DNA of 54,529 nucleotides, taken from NCBI GenBank assembly GCA_004551905.1, contig SFPL01000065.1, positions 1 through 54,529 on the forward strand, read 5' to 3'. Source of the stretch: Lentisphaeraceae bacterium (GTDB lineage Bacteria > Verrucomicrobiota > Kiritimatiellia > RFP12 > UBA1067). Shown here piece by piece: positions 14,495 through 26,700 of this stretch (positions within the stretch are counted from its first letter, which is position 1; each line of letters opens with the position of its first letter). Below the pieces are notes generated by a model. It searched no databases and was not told where the DNA came from. It saw only the letters and a list, made by a program, of their open reading frames with translations. Position numbers and translations under genes: made by a program.

Positions 14495-15499
14495 CTAAAG
14501 CACTTTCATCTTGGGGAGGTCCTGGATGTCCACGAGCCCGACCACCCGGCCGGACGCGTCGCACACCGGCAGGTCGTCGATGCGCTTCTTTTCGAAGATC
14601 TTGAGGAGCTCGGCGGCGTAGGCGTCGTCCCTCACGAAAAGCGGCGAGGCCGTCATGACCTCCGAAACGGGCTTCGAAAGGACAGCCGACGGCGGACACT
14701 CGACAGACGAATCGTGCGTCGCCATCACGCGCCGGAAGTCGCCGTCCGTGAAGATGCCGAGCAGCTTGCCCGCCGCGTCGGCGACGACTGCCGCGCCGCC
14801 CTGCGCCTTCGTCATCGCCATCACGGCCTCCATCACCGTCGCCGTCGGCGCGACCTTCGCGAGCCGGTCGGCCGCGCGCATGATGTCCGTGACCTTCAAA
14901 ACGAGCGCGCGGCCGATCGCGCCTGCGGGGTGGTTCATCGCGTAGTCCTCGATCGCGAACTTCTGCGCGTCGATGAGCACCATCGCGAGCGCGTCGCCCA
15001 TCGCCATCGTCGCGGTGGTGGAGTTGGTCGGGGCCATCCCGAAGGGACACGCCTCCCTGCCGCAGGGGATCTCGAGGTGCACGTCGCTTAAGGTCGCGAG
15101 CGTGGAGTCCGGTCGTCCGGTCATCGAAACCACCTTAAGCCCATGGCGGCGGATCGCCGGGATGAGGTTGTTCACCTCGGCAGATTCGCCCGAGAAAGAG
15201 AGCGCGAGGAGGAGGTCCTTCGCCGACACCATGCCGAGGTCACCGTGCATCGCCTGCACCGGGTTGAGGACGATCGAGCGCGTGCCGGTAGAGGAGAAGA
15301 TGGCGCTCATCTTCTCGGCGATGTGCAGGTTCTTGCCAACGCCGGTGACCACCAGGATGCCGCCGCGCGAAGCGCAGTCGAGGATCATTTCGACCGCCCT
15401 GACGAAGGTGTCGCCGATCGAGTCGCGGGTCTTCTCGAGCCCGGCAATCTCAATGTCGAAGACCTGCTTCGCGCGATTGATCATCTGTTCTGGTGTCAT
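14495..15499 (-). CDS. kdsD: D-arabinose 5-phosphate isomerase (KpsF/GutQ family)
   Basis: This enzyme converts ribulose 5-phosphate to arabinose 5-phosphate, the first step toward KDO of lipopolysaccharide. The 334 residues comprise a SIS domain (about 35-175: VVTGVGKNLHIAEKMSAIFSS, HGDLGMV, FSGESAEV, TNSTTATMAMGDALA) and two CBS domains (about 205-334: VTDIMRAADRLAKV; VSEVMTASPLFV). AMNHPAGAIGR is the family hinge motif. Size and order match KdsD, although the usual GMGKSG loop reads GVGKNL. It suggests a Gram-negative envelope with KDO. The start at 15499 follows a short CCACCCAA tandem repeat without a clear Shine-Dalgarno site. Confidence 0.9.
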   Translation of the reverse strand: MTPEQMINRAKQVFDIEIAGLEKTRDSIGDTFVRAVEMILDCASRGGILVVTGVGKNLHIAEKMSAIFSSTGTRSIVLNPVQAMHGDLGMVSAKDLLLALSFSGESAEVNNLIPAIRRHGLKVVSMTGRPDSTLATLSDVHLEIPCGREACPFGMAPTNSTTATMAMGDALAMVLIDAQKFAIEDYAMNHPAGAIGRALVLKVTDIMRAADRLAKVAPTATVMEAVMAMTKAQGGAAVVADAAGKLLGIFTDGDFRRVMATHDSSVECPPSAVLSKPVSEVMTASPLFVRDDAYAAELLKIFEKKRIDDLPVCDASGRVVGLVDIQDLPKMKVL

Positions 15500-15520
15500 T
15501 TCGGTTGGGTGGTTGGGTGG
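15500..15520 (-). repeat. Tandem-repeat spacer upstream of kdsD
   Basis: The 21-nt spacer between pta and kdsD reads on the minus strand as two copies of CCACCCAA plus a partial CC, ending GAA just before the ATG. There is no purine-rich ribosome binding site. It resembles the coaE leader in composition and repeat length. Confidence 0.6.
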
Positions 15521-16558
15521 TTACTTGGTGGTGGACTGCAAGAGCGTGACACAGATGGTGCCCACGATGTCCTCGGCGGAGCAGCCGCGGGAGAGGTCGT
15601 TCATCGCCTTGGCGAGGCCCTGGAGGTTGGGCCCGATCGCGTCCGCGCCGCCGAGGCGCTGGGCGATCTTGTAGCCGATGTTGCCGGCGTTGAGGTCGGG
15701 GAAGATGAAGACGTTGGCGTCGCCCTGAACGGCGCCGTCCGGGTTCTTCTGCTTGCCGGTCGCGGGGACGACCGCCGCGTCGAACTGGAGCTCGCCGTCC
15801 ATCTTGATGCCGGCCTCGGCGAAGCGGGGCTTGGCGAGCTCGACCGCCTTCTGCACCTTCTCGACCAGCGGACCCGCCGCGGAGCCCTTGGTGGAGAAGG
15901 AAAGGTAGGCGACTTTCGGCTCCTTGCCGGTGAGGTCGCGGTAGGTCTGCGCGGTGGCGAGGCCGATGTCCACAAGCTGCTCGGCGGTGGGATCGGGGAT
16001 GACCGCGCAGTCGCCGAAGGCGAGCACGCCGTCGCCGGACGCCGTTGGCGTCTTGAGGTCGAGGATGAAGCAGCTCGAGGCGGTCTTCACGCCCTTCTGG
16101 GTGCCGAGGGTGTGGAAGGCGGCGCGAAGCATGTCGCCGGTGGAGGCGATCGAACCGGCGACGAGTCCGTCGACGCGGCCGAGTTTCACCATCATGCCGC
16201 CGAAGTAGATGCGCTTGGTGCGGAGCGTCTTCTGGGCGCCGGCGAGGTCGATGATCTTCTGCTTCTCGGCGGGCTTCTTCGACTCCTTGGCGTTCCACGC
16301 CTCGAGGTAGGCGTTCTCGAGCTCGGCGTCGCCTAAAGTGTAGTCGATCGTCTTGATGCCGCGGTCGGCGAACTTGAGGCCGGCCTTCTCCTCGGCCGCA
16401 GCGATTTCCGCGGCTGTTCCGAGGACGACCGGGGTGCAGATCTTGCGGTCGACGCAGGCGCAGGCGGCGGTGACGACGCGGGGGTCCATGCCCTCGGGCA
16501 GGACGACAGTGCCGTTCAGCTTCGAGGCCTTTTCGATGATTTCCTTGATTGCGTTCAT
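15521..16558 (-). CDS. pta: Phosphate acetyltransferase
   Basis: Pta interconverts acetyl-CoA and acetyl phosphate, pairing with AckA for acetate fermentation with ATP gain. The protein has 345 residues, the length of the single-domain class. Recognisable motifs are VVLPEGMDPRVV at the start, DGLVAGSIASTGDMLRAA, SCFILDL, FGDCAV, VAYLSFSTKGSA and the C-terminal VFIFPDLNAGNIGYK with RGCSAEDI. Its ATG overlaps the ackA stop by 4 nt (ATGA at 16555-16558), so translation is coupled. Confidence 0.95.
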   Translation of the reverse strand: MNAIKEIIEKASKLNGTVVLPEGMDPRVVTAACACVDRKICTPVVLGTAAEIAAAEEKAGLKFADRGIKTIDYTLGDAELENAYLEAWNAKESKKPAEKQKIIDLAGAQKTLRTKRIYFGGMMVKLGRVDGLVAGSIASTGDMLRAAFHTLGTQKGVKTASSCFILDLKTPTASGDGVLAFGDCAVIPDPTAEQLVDIGLATAQTYRDLTGKEPKVAYLSFSTKGSAAGPLVEKVQKAVELAKPRFAEAGIKMDGELQFDAAVVPATGKQKNPDGAVQGDANVFIFPDLNAGNIGYKIAQRLGGADAIGPNLQGLAKAMNDLSRGCSAEDIVGTICVTLLQSTTK

Positions 16559-17694
16559 TTTCCCAATACCTTTACTGTGTCGCGGGCGATCATGAGCTCC
16601 TCGTTGGTGGGGATGATCACCACCGGGATCTTGGAGCCCTTGGCGGAGATGACCTTGACCTCTCCGCGGACCTGGTTGGCCTTGGGGTCGAGCTTGATCC
16701 CAAGTGCGCCGAGGCGGCGGACGATCCGCTCGCGCACCTCGCTCGAGTTCTCGCCGATGCCGCCGGTCATCACGATCGCGTCCGCGCCGCCGACGATCGT
16801 GTTGTAGCCGCCGATGTAGAGCGCGACACGGTAGGCGAGCATCTCCAGCGCGAGCTCGGCCATCTTGTCGCCCTTCGCCGCCTTCGCGCAGATGTCACGG
16901 CAGTCGCTCGAGCCCGTAAGCGCGAGAAGCCCCGACTTCTTGTTGAGGAGCGTGTCCGCCTCGTGCGGCGTCAGGTGCTCGTACTCCATGATCGCGAGGA
17001 CGGCCGCCGCGTCGATGTTGCCGCAGCGCGTGCCCATCACGAGGCCGGCAAGCGGCGTCAGGCCCATCGTCGTGTCGATGACGTGGCCGTTCTTGATCGC
17101 CGCGAGCGAACTGCCGTTGCCGAGGTGGCAGGTCACGAGGTTCATCTTCGCGAGCGGCTTCTTCAGGAACTTCGCCGCCGCGAGGGTGACGAACTTGTGG
17201 GACGTTCCGTGGAAGCCGTACTTGCGGATGCCGAGCTTCTTGTAGTACTTCGGGTCGATCGCGTACATGCCCGCGCAGTCCGGCATCGTCGCGATGTGGA
17301 AGGCCGTGTCGAAGACGCCGACGTTGGGGACGCCCTTGAAGATCTTCTCGCACGCCTCGACGCCGCCGAGGTTCGCCGGCATGTGCAGCGGGCCGAACTT
17401 CACGAGCTTCTTCGCCTTCGCCATGTTCGCCTTGGTCATCAGCGCGGAGTCGGTGAAGACCTCGCCGCCGTGGAGGATGCGGTGGCCGATGGCGTCGATC
17501 CCCTTCGCGGCGTCGCCGAGGTCGGCGACGACCTGCGCCAGGGCCGCGGCGTGGTCCTTGGGGCCGCCGCAGCCGATGCGCTCGACGAGCCCCTTGGCGA
17601 GGCGCGTCTCGGACTTCATGTCGAAGAGCTGGTACTTGAGCGAACTCGAACCGGAGTTCACCACCAGCACCTTTCTGATTTCCTTCTGCTTCAT
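16555..17694 (-). CDS. ackA: Acetate kinase
   Basis: AckA transfers phosphate between acetyl phosphate and ADP in the cytoplasm. The 379 residues contain the ASKHA signatures VLVVNSGSSSLKYQLFD (N-terminus), RILHGGEVF, HMPANL, YGFHGTSHKFV and VMTGGIGENSSEVRERI. The ATG at 17694 is chosen because AAGGAAAAAAAG precedes it and the family motif begins within ten residues; an extension to 17745 would translate the repeat-rich spacer. It leads ackA-pta, followed by kdsD and the pilus genes, all with gaps under 25 nt or overlaps. Confidence 0.95.
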   Translation of the reverse strand: MKQKEIRKVLVVNSGSSSLKYQLFDMKSETRLAKGLVERIGCGGPKDHAAALAQVVADLGDAAKGIDAIGHRILHGGEVFTDSALMTKANMAKAKKLVKFGPLHMPANLGGVEACEKIFKGVPNVGVFDTAFHIATMPDCAGMYAIDPKYYKKLGIRKYGFHGTSHKFVTLAAAKFLKKPLAKMNLVTCHLGNGSSLAAIKNGHVIDTTMGLTPLAGLVMGTRCGNIDAAAVLAIMEYEHLTPHEADTLLNKKSGLLALTGSSDCRDICAKAAKGDKMAELALEMLAYRVALYIGGYNTIVGGADAIVMTGGIGENSSEVRERIVRRLGALGIKLDPKANQVRGEVKVISAKGSKIPVVIIPTNEELMIARDTVKVLGK

Positions 17695-17712
17695 TTTATC
17701 TTTTTTTCCTTT

Positions 17713-17750
17713 TTCACGATCCAAGACCCGCGAGCCACGAATCACGAACC
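17713..17750 (-). repeat. Degenerate tandem spacer upstream of ackA
   Basis: Between the stop of the giant gene and the A-rich ackA leader, the minus strand carries degenerate copies of a GTTCGTG-like unit (GGTTCGTGATTCGTGGCTCG and following). The unit is the reverse complement of the AACCACG/ACGAACC type found before coaE. No terminator hairpin with a T-run was seen here. Confidence 0.5.
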
Positions 17751-20700
17751 CTACTGCTCAATCTCGACGCGGTAGAAGCCGCTGGTGTAGTCGCCGTCGG
17801 GGAGGGCCACCTCCACGTTCTGGCTGTGCACGCCGATCGCGACGTTCGCCTCGGTGTGGATGAGCTGCCACTCGGCCTGCACCAGCGAGTCCTTGCGGAA
17901 GACCTTGACGTTCACCTTCGCGGAGGCGGCGGACGGGAACTCGTAGACCTTGAAGAAGATCTCGCCGGCCACCGTGTCGGCCACCTCGGCGTCGACCGCC
18001 AGCACCACCTTCTTGCCGACCGGGTCGAAGGCGATCGAGGTGATCTTCACCGTGCCGTCCTTGACCTTCTTCTCCACCGCCTCGCGGATGGCGTCGATGG
18101 TCGTCGTCTCGCCGCTCGAGTTGACGCCAAGCAGCGTGCCCATCACGGACACGTACTGGAACGCGGTGAGGGTCGCACCGGAGAGGTAGGTGGATACGCC
18201 GGCCTCGAGAGTGTCGGCGGAGACGGCCGAGGAGAGCTTCTTCGACAGCAGGAACTCGCCGGAGATCTTGATCGGGCTGTAGGCGGCCTTGAGCTGGCCG
18301 TTGGCGTCGAACTCGAGCGCATCGGGCACCCAGTCCTGGTTGGTGTCGGCGTCCTCGATGTAAAGGCCGACGAGCGGCGCGGGATGGCCGGCGCCGACGG
18401 CGACCGGGACCTTGGCCTGGCCCCAGGACTCCCAGTCGTCCTTCTCGAAGTTGCCGTTGGAGTCGATGTAGGCGCGGATGTAGTAGGTGCCGGCGGGGAG
18501 GCCGATCAGCTTCGCGTTCGCCATCGTGTCCGAGGCGTCGGCGATCCTGTCCTTGCCGGTGACCAGCGCCTGGGCGGACGGCACGCCGCTGAAGTCGGCA
18601 GTGGTGAACGCCTGGAGACGCACCTTGCCGGCGATGGAGGCGCTGTCGCAGGCCGCGATCACCTCCGAGGGGCCGGTGTACTTCACGCAGACGTTGATGG
18701 CGTTGAAGCCGTCATCGTCCACGTCCTGCTGGACGTTGACATCGGTGCGGAACGTGGCGGCGGCCGAGAAGGCGTTGACGTACGGGCTGGGCTTGAACTT
18801 GGCGTTGTACATCGCGACGCGCCAGGTGTAGTTGCCGTGCGCGGAAAGGATATGCCCGCTGGGCATCTGGTCGCCGACGGAAATCGGGGCGGTCCAGGTG
18901 TACCTGCCCTCCGGGTCCATGCTCGGCGCGTGGCGCACTCCGCTGTCGTAGACCACGGTCGTACCATTGAGAATCTGCAGCTGGAATGCGGTGTAGGTGT
19001 TCTTGACCCCCATCGACCAGCTGAAGGTCGGCCGTGCACCGTGGCAGACGAGCTCCTCGGCGGGTAGCAGCGGCACCTGACGGTACTCGGCGGCGTCGAA
19101 GCGGCGGGTGAACACGCAGGCGAGCGAAAGGTTGTTGGTGGCCGGGCTCACCATCAGCGCGTTGTCGACAACAATGCGGTAGGCGACCGAGGTGATGTCG
19201 GGATTGGCGAGGTGCGCGATGTTCTCGTTCGCGGACATTTCCTCGAAGTGCGACCAGTCGATGTCGAATTCGCCGTCGTTGAGGAAGTCGCCCTCGTGGA
19301 AGACGCAGCGGACATTGGTGTCGATGTACTTGTCGACCAGCACTCGGTCGGGCAGGTTGATCTCGCCGGCGTTCGGGCCGAGCGGCACACCGTTGACGGA
19401 GTAGCGGTCGATTCGGACGTGGATGTAGCGGCCGTCGGAGGTCATGTTGGATGCGTCGCCGATCTGGGTGCCGGCGAGGTCCTGGAAGTTGGTGATGTAC
19501 ATCGTGTCGCTGTAGACGCCGTAGAGGTTCACGCGGTCGTTCTCCTCGGTCCGAACGTTGACGCGGGCAAAGATCGGCGAGGTCTCGGAGAGCTCGACCG
19601 AGAACTTGGCGCCCTGCCAGCCGACGTCGACGTCGCGCACGAAGCCGAAGGGCTCGCCGGGCGTGTAGTCGCCGTCGCGGTCCTGGTCGGCGTAGACCAC
19701 GAAGCTGTTCAGGCCCTCGCGCACGTAGCCGCGGCTCGCGGAGGTGAAGCTAGCCGTGTTGCCGCCAGAGCCGCCTCCGGCCGCCGGGTCGGCGTCGCCG
19801 AGGTAGTAGACGCCGCCGACGTTAGAGCCGACGCGGGTGCGGTTCCACTCGAGCTTAACGTAGCTCGCGTCGAGGTTGAGCTTCTCGCAGTTGAAGTACT
19901 GGAGCGAGTGGGTGATGTCGGAGTCAAGCTTTTCGTTGCCGCTCGTCGCGTTGATCATCTGGGCGTAGACGCTGCCGCTGATCGCGGCGGAGCCGAAGTC
20001 GATCTCGACCTTGCCGGTGGTGTAGTCGATTGAGCCCACCGCAACGGCGGTCTGGTTGGTGATGGAGGTGAGCGAGCCGTTCTTGTCCTGCACGAGCGCG
20101 TACCAGCTCGCCTGCGAGACGCCGGCGTCGGAGACGGAGACCTCCACCCCGCCGCGCACCACCGCGCGGCGGAAGGCGGGGTCGCGGAAGTAGATCTTCA
20201 CCGAACCCGGCGTCACCGAGCCCGGGCCGAGGCTGTAGACGACACGGCCGGCCGGCTTGAGGCCGACGTACTTGGCGGCCTCGAGGACCTGCGCGCCGGT
20301 GTCGGTGGTGGTGCCGTTGTCGGCGCTGCCCGTGGAGACGCTCGACGGCACCGTCCAGATTGCGTCGGGCGCGTGCATCATCTCGGGGTCGAACCTCTGG
20401 TTCCAGGCGCGGAAGACGATCGGGCCGGAGATCGGGTCGTAGCCGTTGTAGACGACCGTCGCCTCGATTACCGGGACCGGGTGCTCGGCCAGGGTCATCT
20501 GGTCGATGCCGATGGAGTCGGCCACCTCCGGACTCGTGCCGGCGCGCGCCTCGGCGTAGTTCGACCAGCCGTCCTCGTCGAGGTCCTTCTCCGGGTCGTA
20601 GACGTAGCGGTTCGCCCAGATGTCGCCGGTGTCGGACTTCTCGCCAGCGTACTGCGCCTCCCAGACGTCGGAGACCTGGTCGTGGTCGGTGAAGAGCTCG

Positions 20701-23700
20701 CCAAGGTAGAGCTGGCCCACCTTGCGGAAGTAGTCGACGCACGCGCCGTCGGTCTTCGGGTTGCGCGGGTCGAGGGTATGGAACTGGAAGACCTCGCTGA
20801 TGAGGTACTCGGCGTAGTTGGAGAGCCCGTCGCCGTCGAGGTCGTCGTCGCCCTCGTCACCCTTGAGCGCGTACTGCCAGGCGTAGAGGTCGGTCACGTT
20901 GTCGCCGTCGGTGTCGACGTCGTAGGGGTTGGTCGGGAAGTGGCCGCCGTCGTATTCAAGGAGATTGGAAAGGCCGTCTCCGTCGATATCGCCATTGCGG
21001 TCATCATAGTTCCAAGGCGAGAGCCTGACCAGCTCGTTGGTGAGATCGGCGACAGTGCCGACGACGCCGTCCCTCACGCCGTCGGGCTTGAACATCATGT
21101 AGAGCTCCCAGCCGTCGGCTATGCCGTCGCCCATACCGCCGTAGACCGGGTCGGAGTCGTCGGCGGTGGTGCTCAGCGTGTAGGCGGCGGCGTTGGTGAC
21201 GCCGAGCGCGTTGGCGAGGTAGTCCTGGAGATAGGTCTGCCGGTCGCGGGTGGTGAAGTCCTTCGAGTACACGCGGTCGCCGGACGCGATGCTGCCGTTG
21301 GCGGTCGCCGGGTTGAAGCCGAAGCGGTCGAGCACCTGGGCGTGGACAAGCGTCAACTCCTGCACCTGCGACATCGTCACCTTCCACTCCGAGTCGGCGG
21401 CAAAGGTGACGTTGGTGCCGAGCGCCAGCTCAGAGCCGTAGTAGTAGGTGGAGGCGAGCTTGAGCTTGGAGAGCGGCGTACCCGCCGCGATGCCGACGCT
21501 CGTCACGTTCGAGGACGACGGGTCGACCGGGTCGACGACGACCGCGTACCAGACCACCGCGCCGGTCTCGTTGGTCGTCGCCACCGTCGTGTACGGCACC
21601 ACCGCGTAGGCCATCACCCCGACGCCGGCGGTGCGGCGCTCCTCGGCGCCGGCGATGTTGAAGCCGTAGCCGACCACGAGCTCGCGGTCGTAAAAGGCCG
21701 GGACGTCGAGGAAGTCCTCCTCGCGGTCGGCGATGTCGTTGTCGTTATAGTCGGTGTCCTGCAGCCAGACGGCGTTTGTCGGCACCAGCGTCTCGCCGAC
21801 CGCGACCGCCACCGGGTCGAAGCCGTAGGCGCCCGCAACCTGAAGCGCGTTGGTGCTGGTGAGGTTGCAGTAATAGCCCCAGCTGTCCCAAGGCATGCGC
21901 TTGCCGCCGTCGGGACGGCCGTCATTCGGGTCCATCACGTACCAAGCGGCGAGGTAGTACTTCGCGCCGGGCCGGAGGCCTTCGAGAACAACCGCGGCGT
22001 CGGACGCGACGTTGTTGGAGACCACGACCGGGTTCACGAGGTCGGCGGTCTCGTAGGCCGCGATGGTTACTCCGCCGGTGAAGTTGGTAAGCGGATGCTG
22101 CACCGCGACCGCGAGCTTGCCGGCGCGAACCGGCGCAGCGTTGACGCTGAACCGCGCCTCTTCAGACCACTCAGCAGGAGCAGTGGCGCTGTCGTAACCG
22201 TACTTGTCGTTGCCGAGCAGCACCTGCACCTTGTTCTCGCCGACCCTAAAGGCAATTCCCTCGCAGTCGAACCACTCCTGGTCAAGCACGACCACGCTGT
22301 CGGCAATCGGCGGGATCAGGAAGCCGTGGTGATGCGTGCCGTCGTAGACGGTTCCATTGACCTTGAGCCAGAAACGCATGTTGGCGTAGCCGTCGTTCGG
22401 GACGGTGAACGAGACGGTGACGTTCCCCTTCACCGAGTCGGCGGTGCCACTGACGTCCGCCTTGTCGCGGGTGTTGGAGTAGCGGATGGTGATCGTCTCG
22501 TTCGCGCTCTGGCTGTAGGCGACGGCGATGTCGTTCGAGACGATGATGTAGTCGTTGAGGTTGGTCACGTTGAGGTCGGCGAGGTCGGCGAAGCGGAGGT
22601 GGAGAACCTCGTAGGTGACGGACTCGATCTGCTCCAGCGCGCCGGCGAAGTCGGAGGCAAGGTACTTGTCGATGCCGGTGTGGTCCTCGGTGAAGAACTC
22701 GACCGGATAAAGCTCCTCGCGCGCGGCGTTGTTCGGGATGTAGCAGTAGAACGCGCCGGCGACCTGACCGTAGAGCGGCACGTCGTTGATCTTGGAGCGG
22801 ACGAGCGCCACGATGGAGCAGTCGTTGGTCGCCTGGACGCGGACGAGCGGATAGGAGTAGTCGTTCTCGCCGCCCAGCCTGATCGTGAGCTTGGCGCCGA
22901 GGTAGCCGACCTCGACGTCGGTGGTGCCGTAGATGTCGCCGGCGGAGAGCGTACCGGAGCCGTCCTGGTCGATGTAGGCGACGAACTGCGCCGGCCCCTG
23001 CTTGAGGGAGCCGAGGCCGGGCGTCCGGATGCCGTTGACCGTGGCGATGCCGGCATCGAACTTCACCGGCAGCGTCCACTGCGCCGTCAGCTGCCTACCG
23101 TACTCGGGATACGCCAGACTCCGCTGGTACGCCTCGAGGACAAGGTTGTAGGAGCCGTTGCCGGCGTACTTGACCGTGAGGGCGACCGGCGGCTCTGGCG
23201 CCACGATCTCGTCGGCGGTGCTGTCCTTCTTGTTCTTCGCGATCGTCTCCTCTATCTTCGCCTGGCCGCCGAAGAAGGCCACGATCTGGGTGGTAGTCTG
23301 GGCGGCGCCGGCGTCGTGGATGGTCCCGGGGCCAGATATCACGCCGGGGCCTTGGCTCTCGATGAGGATATTGCCCTCGCTATCGATGAGACGGCACACG
23401 CCCTCCCAGACCGTATGGAAGAATTCCACGGCCTCGCCGACGGTGGTGCCGGTGAACTCACCGGGACGGATCACGTTCCAGTAGCGGATGAGGAGCATCA
23501 GCTCGTCGCTGACGACGCCGTCGACGTTGAGCGTCTGCTCCCGGTTGAGGATGGAGTACCGGGCCGTCGACCAGGCATCCCAGCCCTTGCCGTCGTAGTC
23601 GCGGGTGCCTGTGCGGGCGAGCGTGGTGATCCCCATGGCCTTGCGGACATCGGGCTCGATGAACTCGCCGCCGTTGAAGAGCCGGCCGAGGTAGGTCGAG

Positions 23701-26700
23701 CCGGCCGCGCGGAAGTAGTCGGGTGTCGAACCGTCCGACCACGCCTTCTTCGGGTCGAGGCCGTCAAGTGCGGTCTTGTCGTAGTAGTACGCCTGGATTT
23801 CCTGCAGGTTGGCGATCAGGTCGTTGTCGTCGTCGTTGTTGAGGTCCGCCATGCTGATGTCGAAGCGGCGCGCCTCCTTGTCGGTGAACTCGGGCGTGCC
23901 CGGCAGCAGGTAGCCGTTCTCGGAGAGGTTGCGCCAGACCGACTTCGGGTCCCACGGGTCGGACGGGGTGCGGCCCTGGGCGTATTCGTCGACGAGCGAG
24001 AGCGTGTCGCCGTCGATGTCCGCGTCGCGGTCGGCGTACTTCCACGGGTTGATCTCGGTCGCGGACGGTACGGCGAAGCCATGGGCGGACGCGACTCCGT
24101 TGGTGCCGAACATGAGGTAGAGCTCCCATCCGTCGGCCACGCCGTCGCGGTCGCAGTCGGGGTCAAGCGGCCTGAGGGTGAAGTCCTTCCAGGCCTTCGT
24201 CACGTTCATTGCCTCCTCGCGGACGCCGGTGAAGCCGATCGCCTCGCAGTACCTGGCGAGCATGTACTTGTCGAGCGCGGTGAACGGCTTGGTGTTCGCA
24301 TCGGAAGGATCGACAGCCGTCGACTGGCTGTAGCCGAACTCGTCGTAGACCTGGGCGTGGACGAGCGCGACCGCGGCAGGAGCGATGGAGTCGATCTTGA
24401 AGGTTGCAGTGCCAGCGATGTTGGTGCCGAGACCGGCGTAGGTGACGGTGACGAAGTTGGTGAGGGACTCGTCGGCCACGACCGTCGTGTAGTCGTAGGT
24501 CGTAATCAGGTTGGTGACGGCAATCACGTCACCCACGCGGTAGACGGAGTTGGCGTCGCGCACGAGATAGCGCTCGCCGGCGGCGTTGGCCACGAGGCGG
24601 TAGATGCCGTTGGCGACAACGAAGGCCATGTAGTCGCCGGCCGCAGCGAGCTCGGCGTCGGCCATGAGCGGGTCGGTGTCGGCGTACCTCGCCTCCCAGC
24701 CGTCGGGCATGCCGTCGCCGTCGGTGTCCCACTTCTGCTTGTTGGTGTAGGTGTCGCCGGTCTCCTCGTCGCCGGTGAGGCCGTCGAAGTCGCGGTCGCT
24801 CGTGTCGACGCCGGAGGCGGTGCCGGCAGCGGCGGTCGCGAGCAGCGACTCGGGCTGGTTCCAGTCGAGGACGTCGTCGCGGTTGACGTCGGTGTCCTCC
24901 ATGAACACCTCGAGCTCGGGGATCTCGGAGCTGGTCGGGTCGACCTTGGCGCTGGAAGGACGCCAGATCGCCGCGAGGCCGCGGTCGACCTGCGCGGAGT
25001 AGCCCCAGGTCTCGTAGGGCTCGCGCTCAGCGTTGCCATTGCGGTCGATGAAGGCGACGGCGAAGTACTCGTCCTCGTCCAGGCCGAGGAAGGAGACCTC
25101 CGCGGCGTTGGTGAGCGAGTTCGCCGCGGCCGCGAGGTCGGCGCCGTAGAGGCGCGTCTGCGCGGCGGGGACGCCGGCGAAGTCGGCGTTGCGGAAGAGC
25201 TGCACGACCACCGACTTGAGCTCGTTCGTCGCCGGGCCGAAGTAGCGCACCCTGACGTCGGCGCGGCCGAGCCGGGTGGAGAAGTCGTTGGCCGCGGCGA
25301 GGCGGGTCTCGAAGGCGCCGAAGTCGCTCCACGCCGAGGCCGCGTCGTTGGTGTCGGAGAACTTGGCGTTGTACATCGCGACGCGCCAGCGGTAGTTCGT
25401 GTTGTTCGCGAGCACCCAGGCGTCGTCCGCGGCATCCGTGCCGACATAGACGGGCGGCGTCCAGAAGTACCTGCCGGCGGAATCCTTCGGCGGCAACGCG
25501 GTGAGCGGCGAGGTGTAGACGTTCGTCTCGGCGTTCCAGATCTGGAGGCGGAAGGCGGTGTAGCCGTCGGTCGCCGACCACTTGAACTCGGGACACGCGG
25601 TCTTGACCTTGGGGTCGACGAGGGCGGTCGGCGAGTAGAGGGTGGGCTTCACCGGGGTCGTGGTGTATTCGACCGTGAAGGTCCTGACGACCGAGGCGGG
25701 GTCGATGTTCTGCACCGAGCTGCCGCCGAGGGTGACGGTGTAGCCGACTTCGGTGACGTCGGCGGCGACGACGTTCTCCATCGCGTTGAGGTCGGCGCGC
25801 AGGCTGGACCAGTCGAGGCCGAACTTGCCGGTGGTGACGAGGTCGCCCTCGTAGACGGTGTTGCGCTTCACGTCGGCGGTCTCGCGGCTGTAGACGATGC
25901 GGCGCTTGACGCCCTCCTCGGAACCGTTCACCGAGGTGCGGATGATGCGCAGGGTGTCGACGGAGTTGGAGCCGCCGCCGTAGGCGAAGCGCTCGCCGGC
26001 CGCCTGCGAGGAGTCGGTCATCTCGATGACGAGCGACGGCACCTGGTCCCAGCCGACCTCGACGTCCTTCACGAAGCCGATCGGGTCGGTTTCGGGGGTG
26101 AAGGCGCCGTCGCCGTCCGCGTCGATGAACGCGACGAAGGCGGTGACGCCCTCAGTGAGCTTGCCGCTGTCGGGCCGGGCGAGCGCGACCTGCATGTTCT
26201 TCGTCTGCAGCGTCGGCAACTGCGACTGGTAGGCGATTCTGAAGAAGAGCTGGTCGTAGACGAATATGTGGTCTTCGCCGGCTATGAAGCGGCCCTTCAA
26301 CGCGCCGAGGTCGAGGCTGAAGTCGCCGGTCACGAGGTCGATTTCACCCACGCGCGCGTCGCGGTAGAGGATGTGGCCCTTCATCGTGTTGTCGTCGGAG
26401 GAGATCTTGAAGGCGATCTGGCCGTCGCCGCCGCCCACGATGTCCTGCCAGTCGAAGGCCAGCTTCTGCACCGTGCACTTGCTGCCGTACATCGCCACAG
26501 CCGCGCGCATTTCCTCGTAGGTGCCGTAGTAGACACCGGTCGAGCCGTCCTCGTCGGACGCGATCTCCCAGGTGTAGATGTCGTCGGGCTGGGCCTGGGC
26601 GCACTGGAGCTTGAAGGTCTCGTAGTTGTTCACGACCCAGCCGGGCGTGAGGGTGCCGTGGAAGACGCGGTCCTCGAAGAAGCCGAGGTAGAGGTGGCGC

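Noticed and set aside
17695..17712. Rho-independent terminator between the giant gene and ackA
   Set aside because: The minus strand has an A-rich leader but no stem followed by a T-run, so transcription may continue into ackA.
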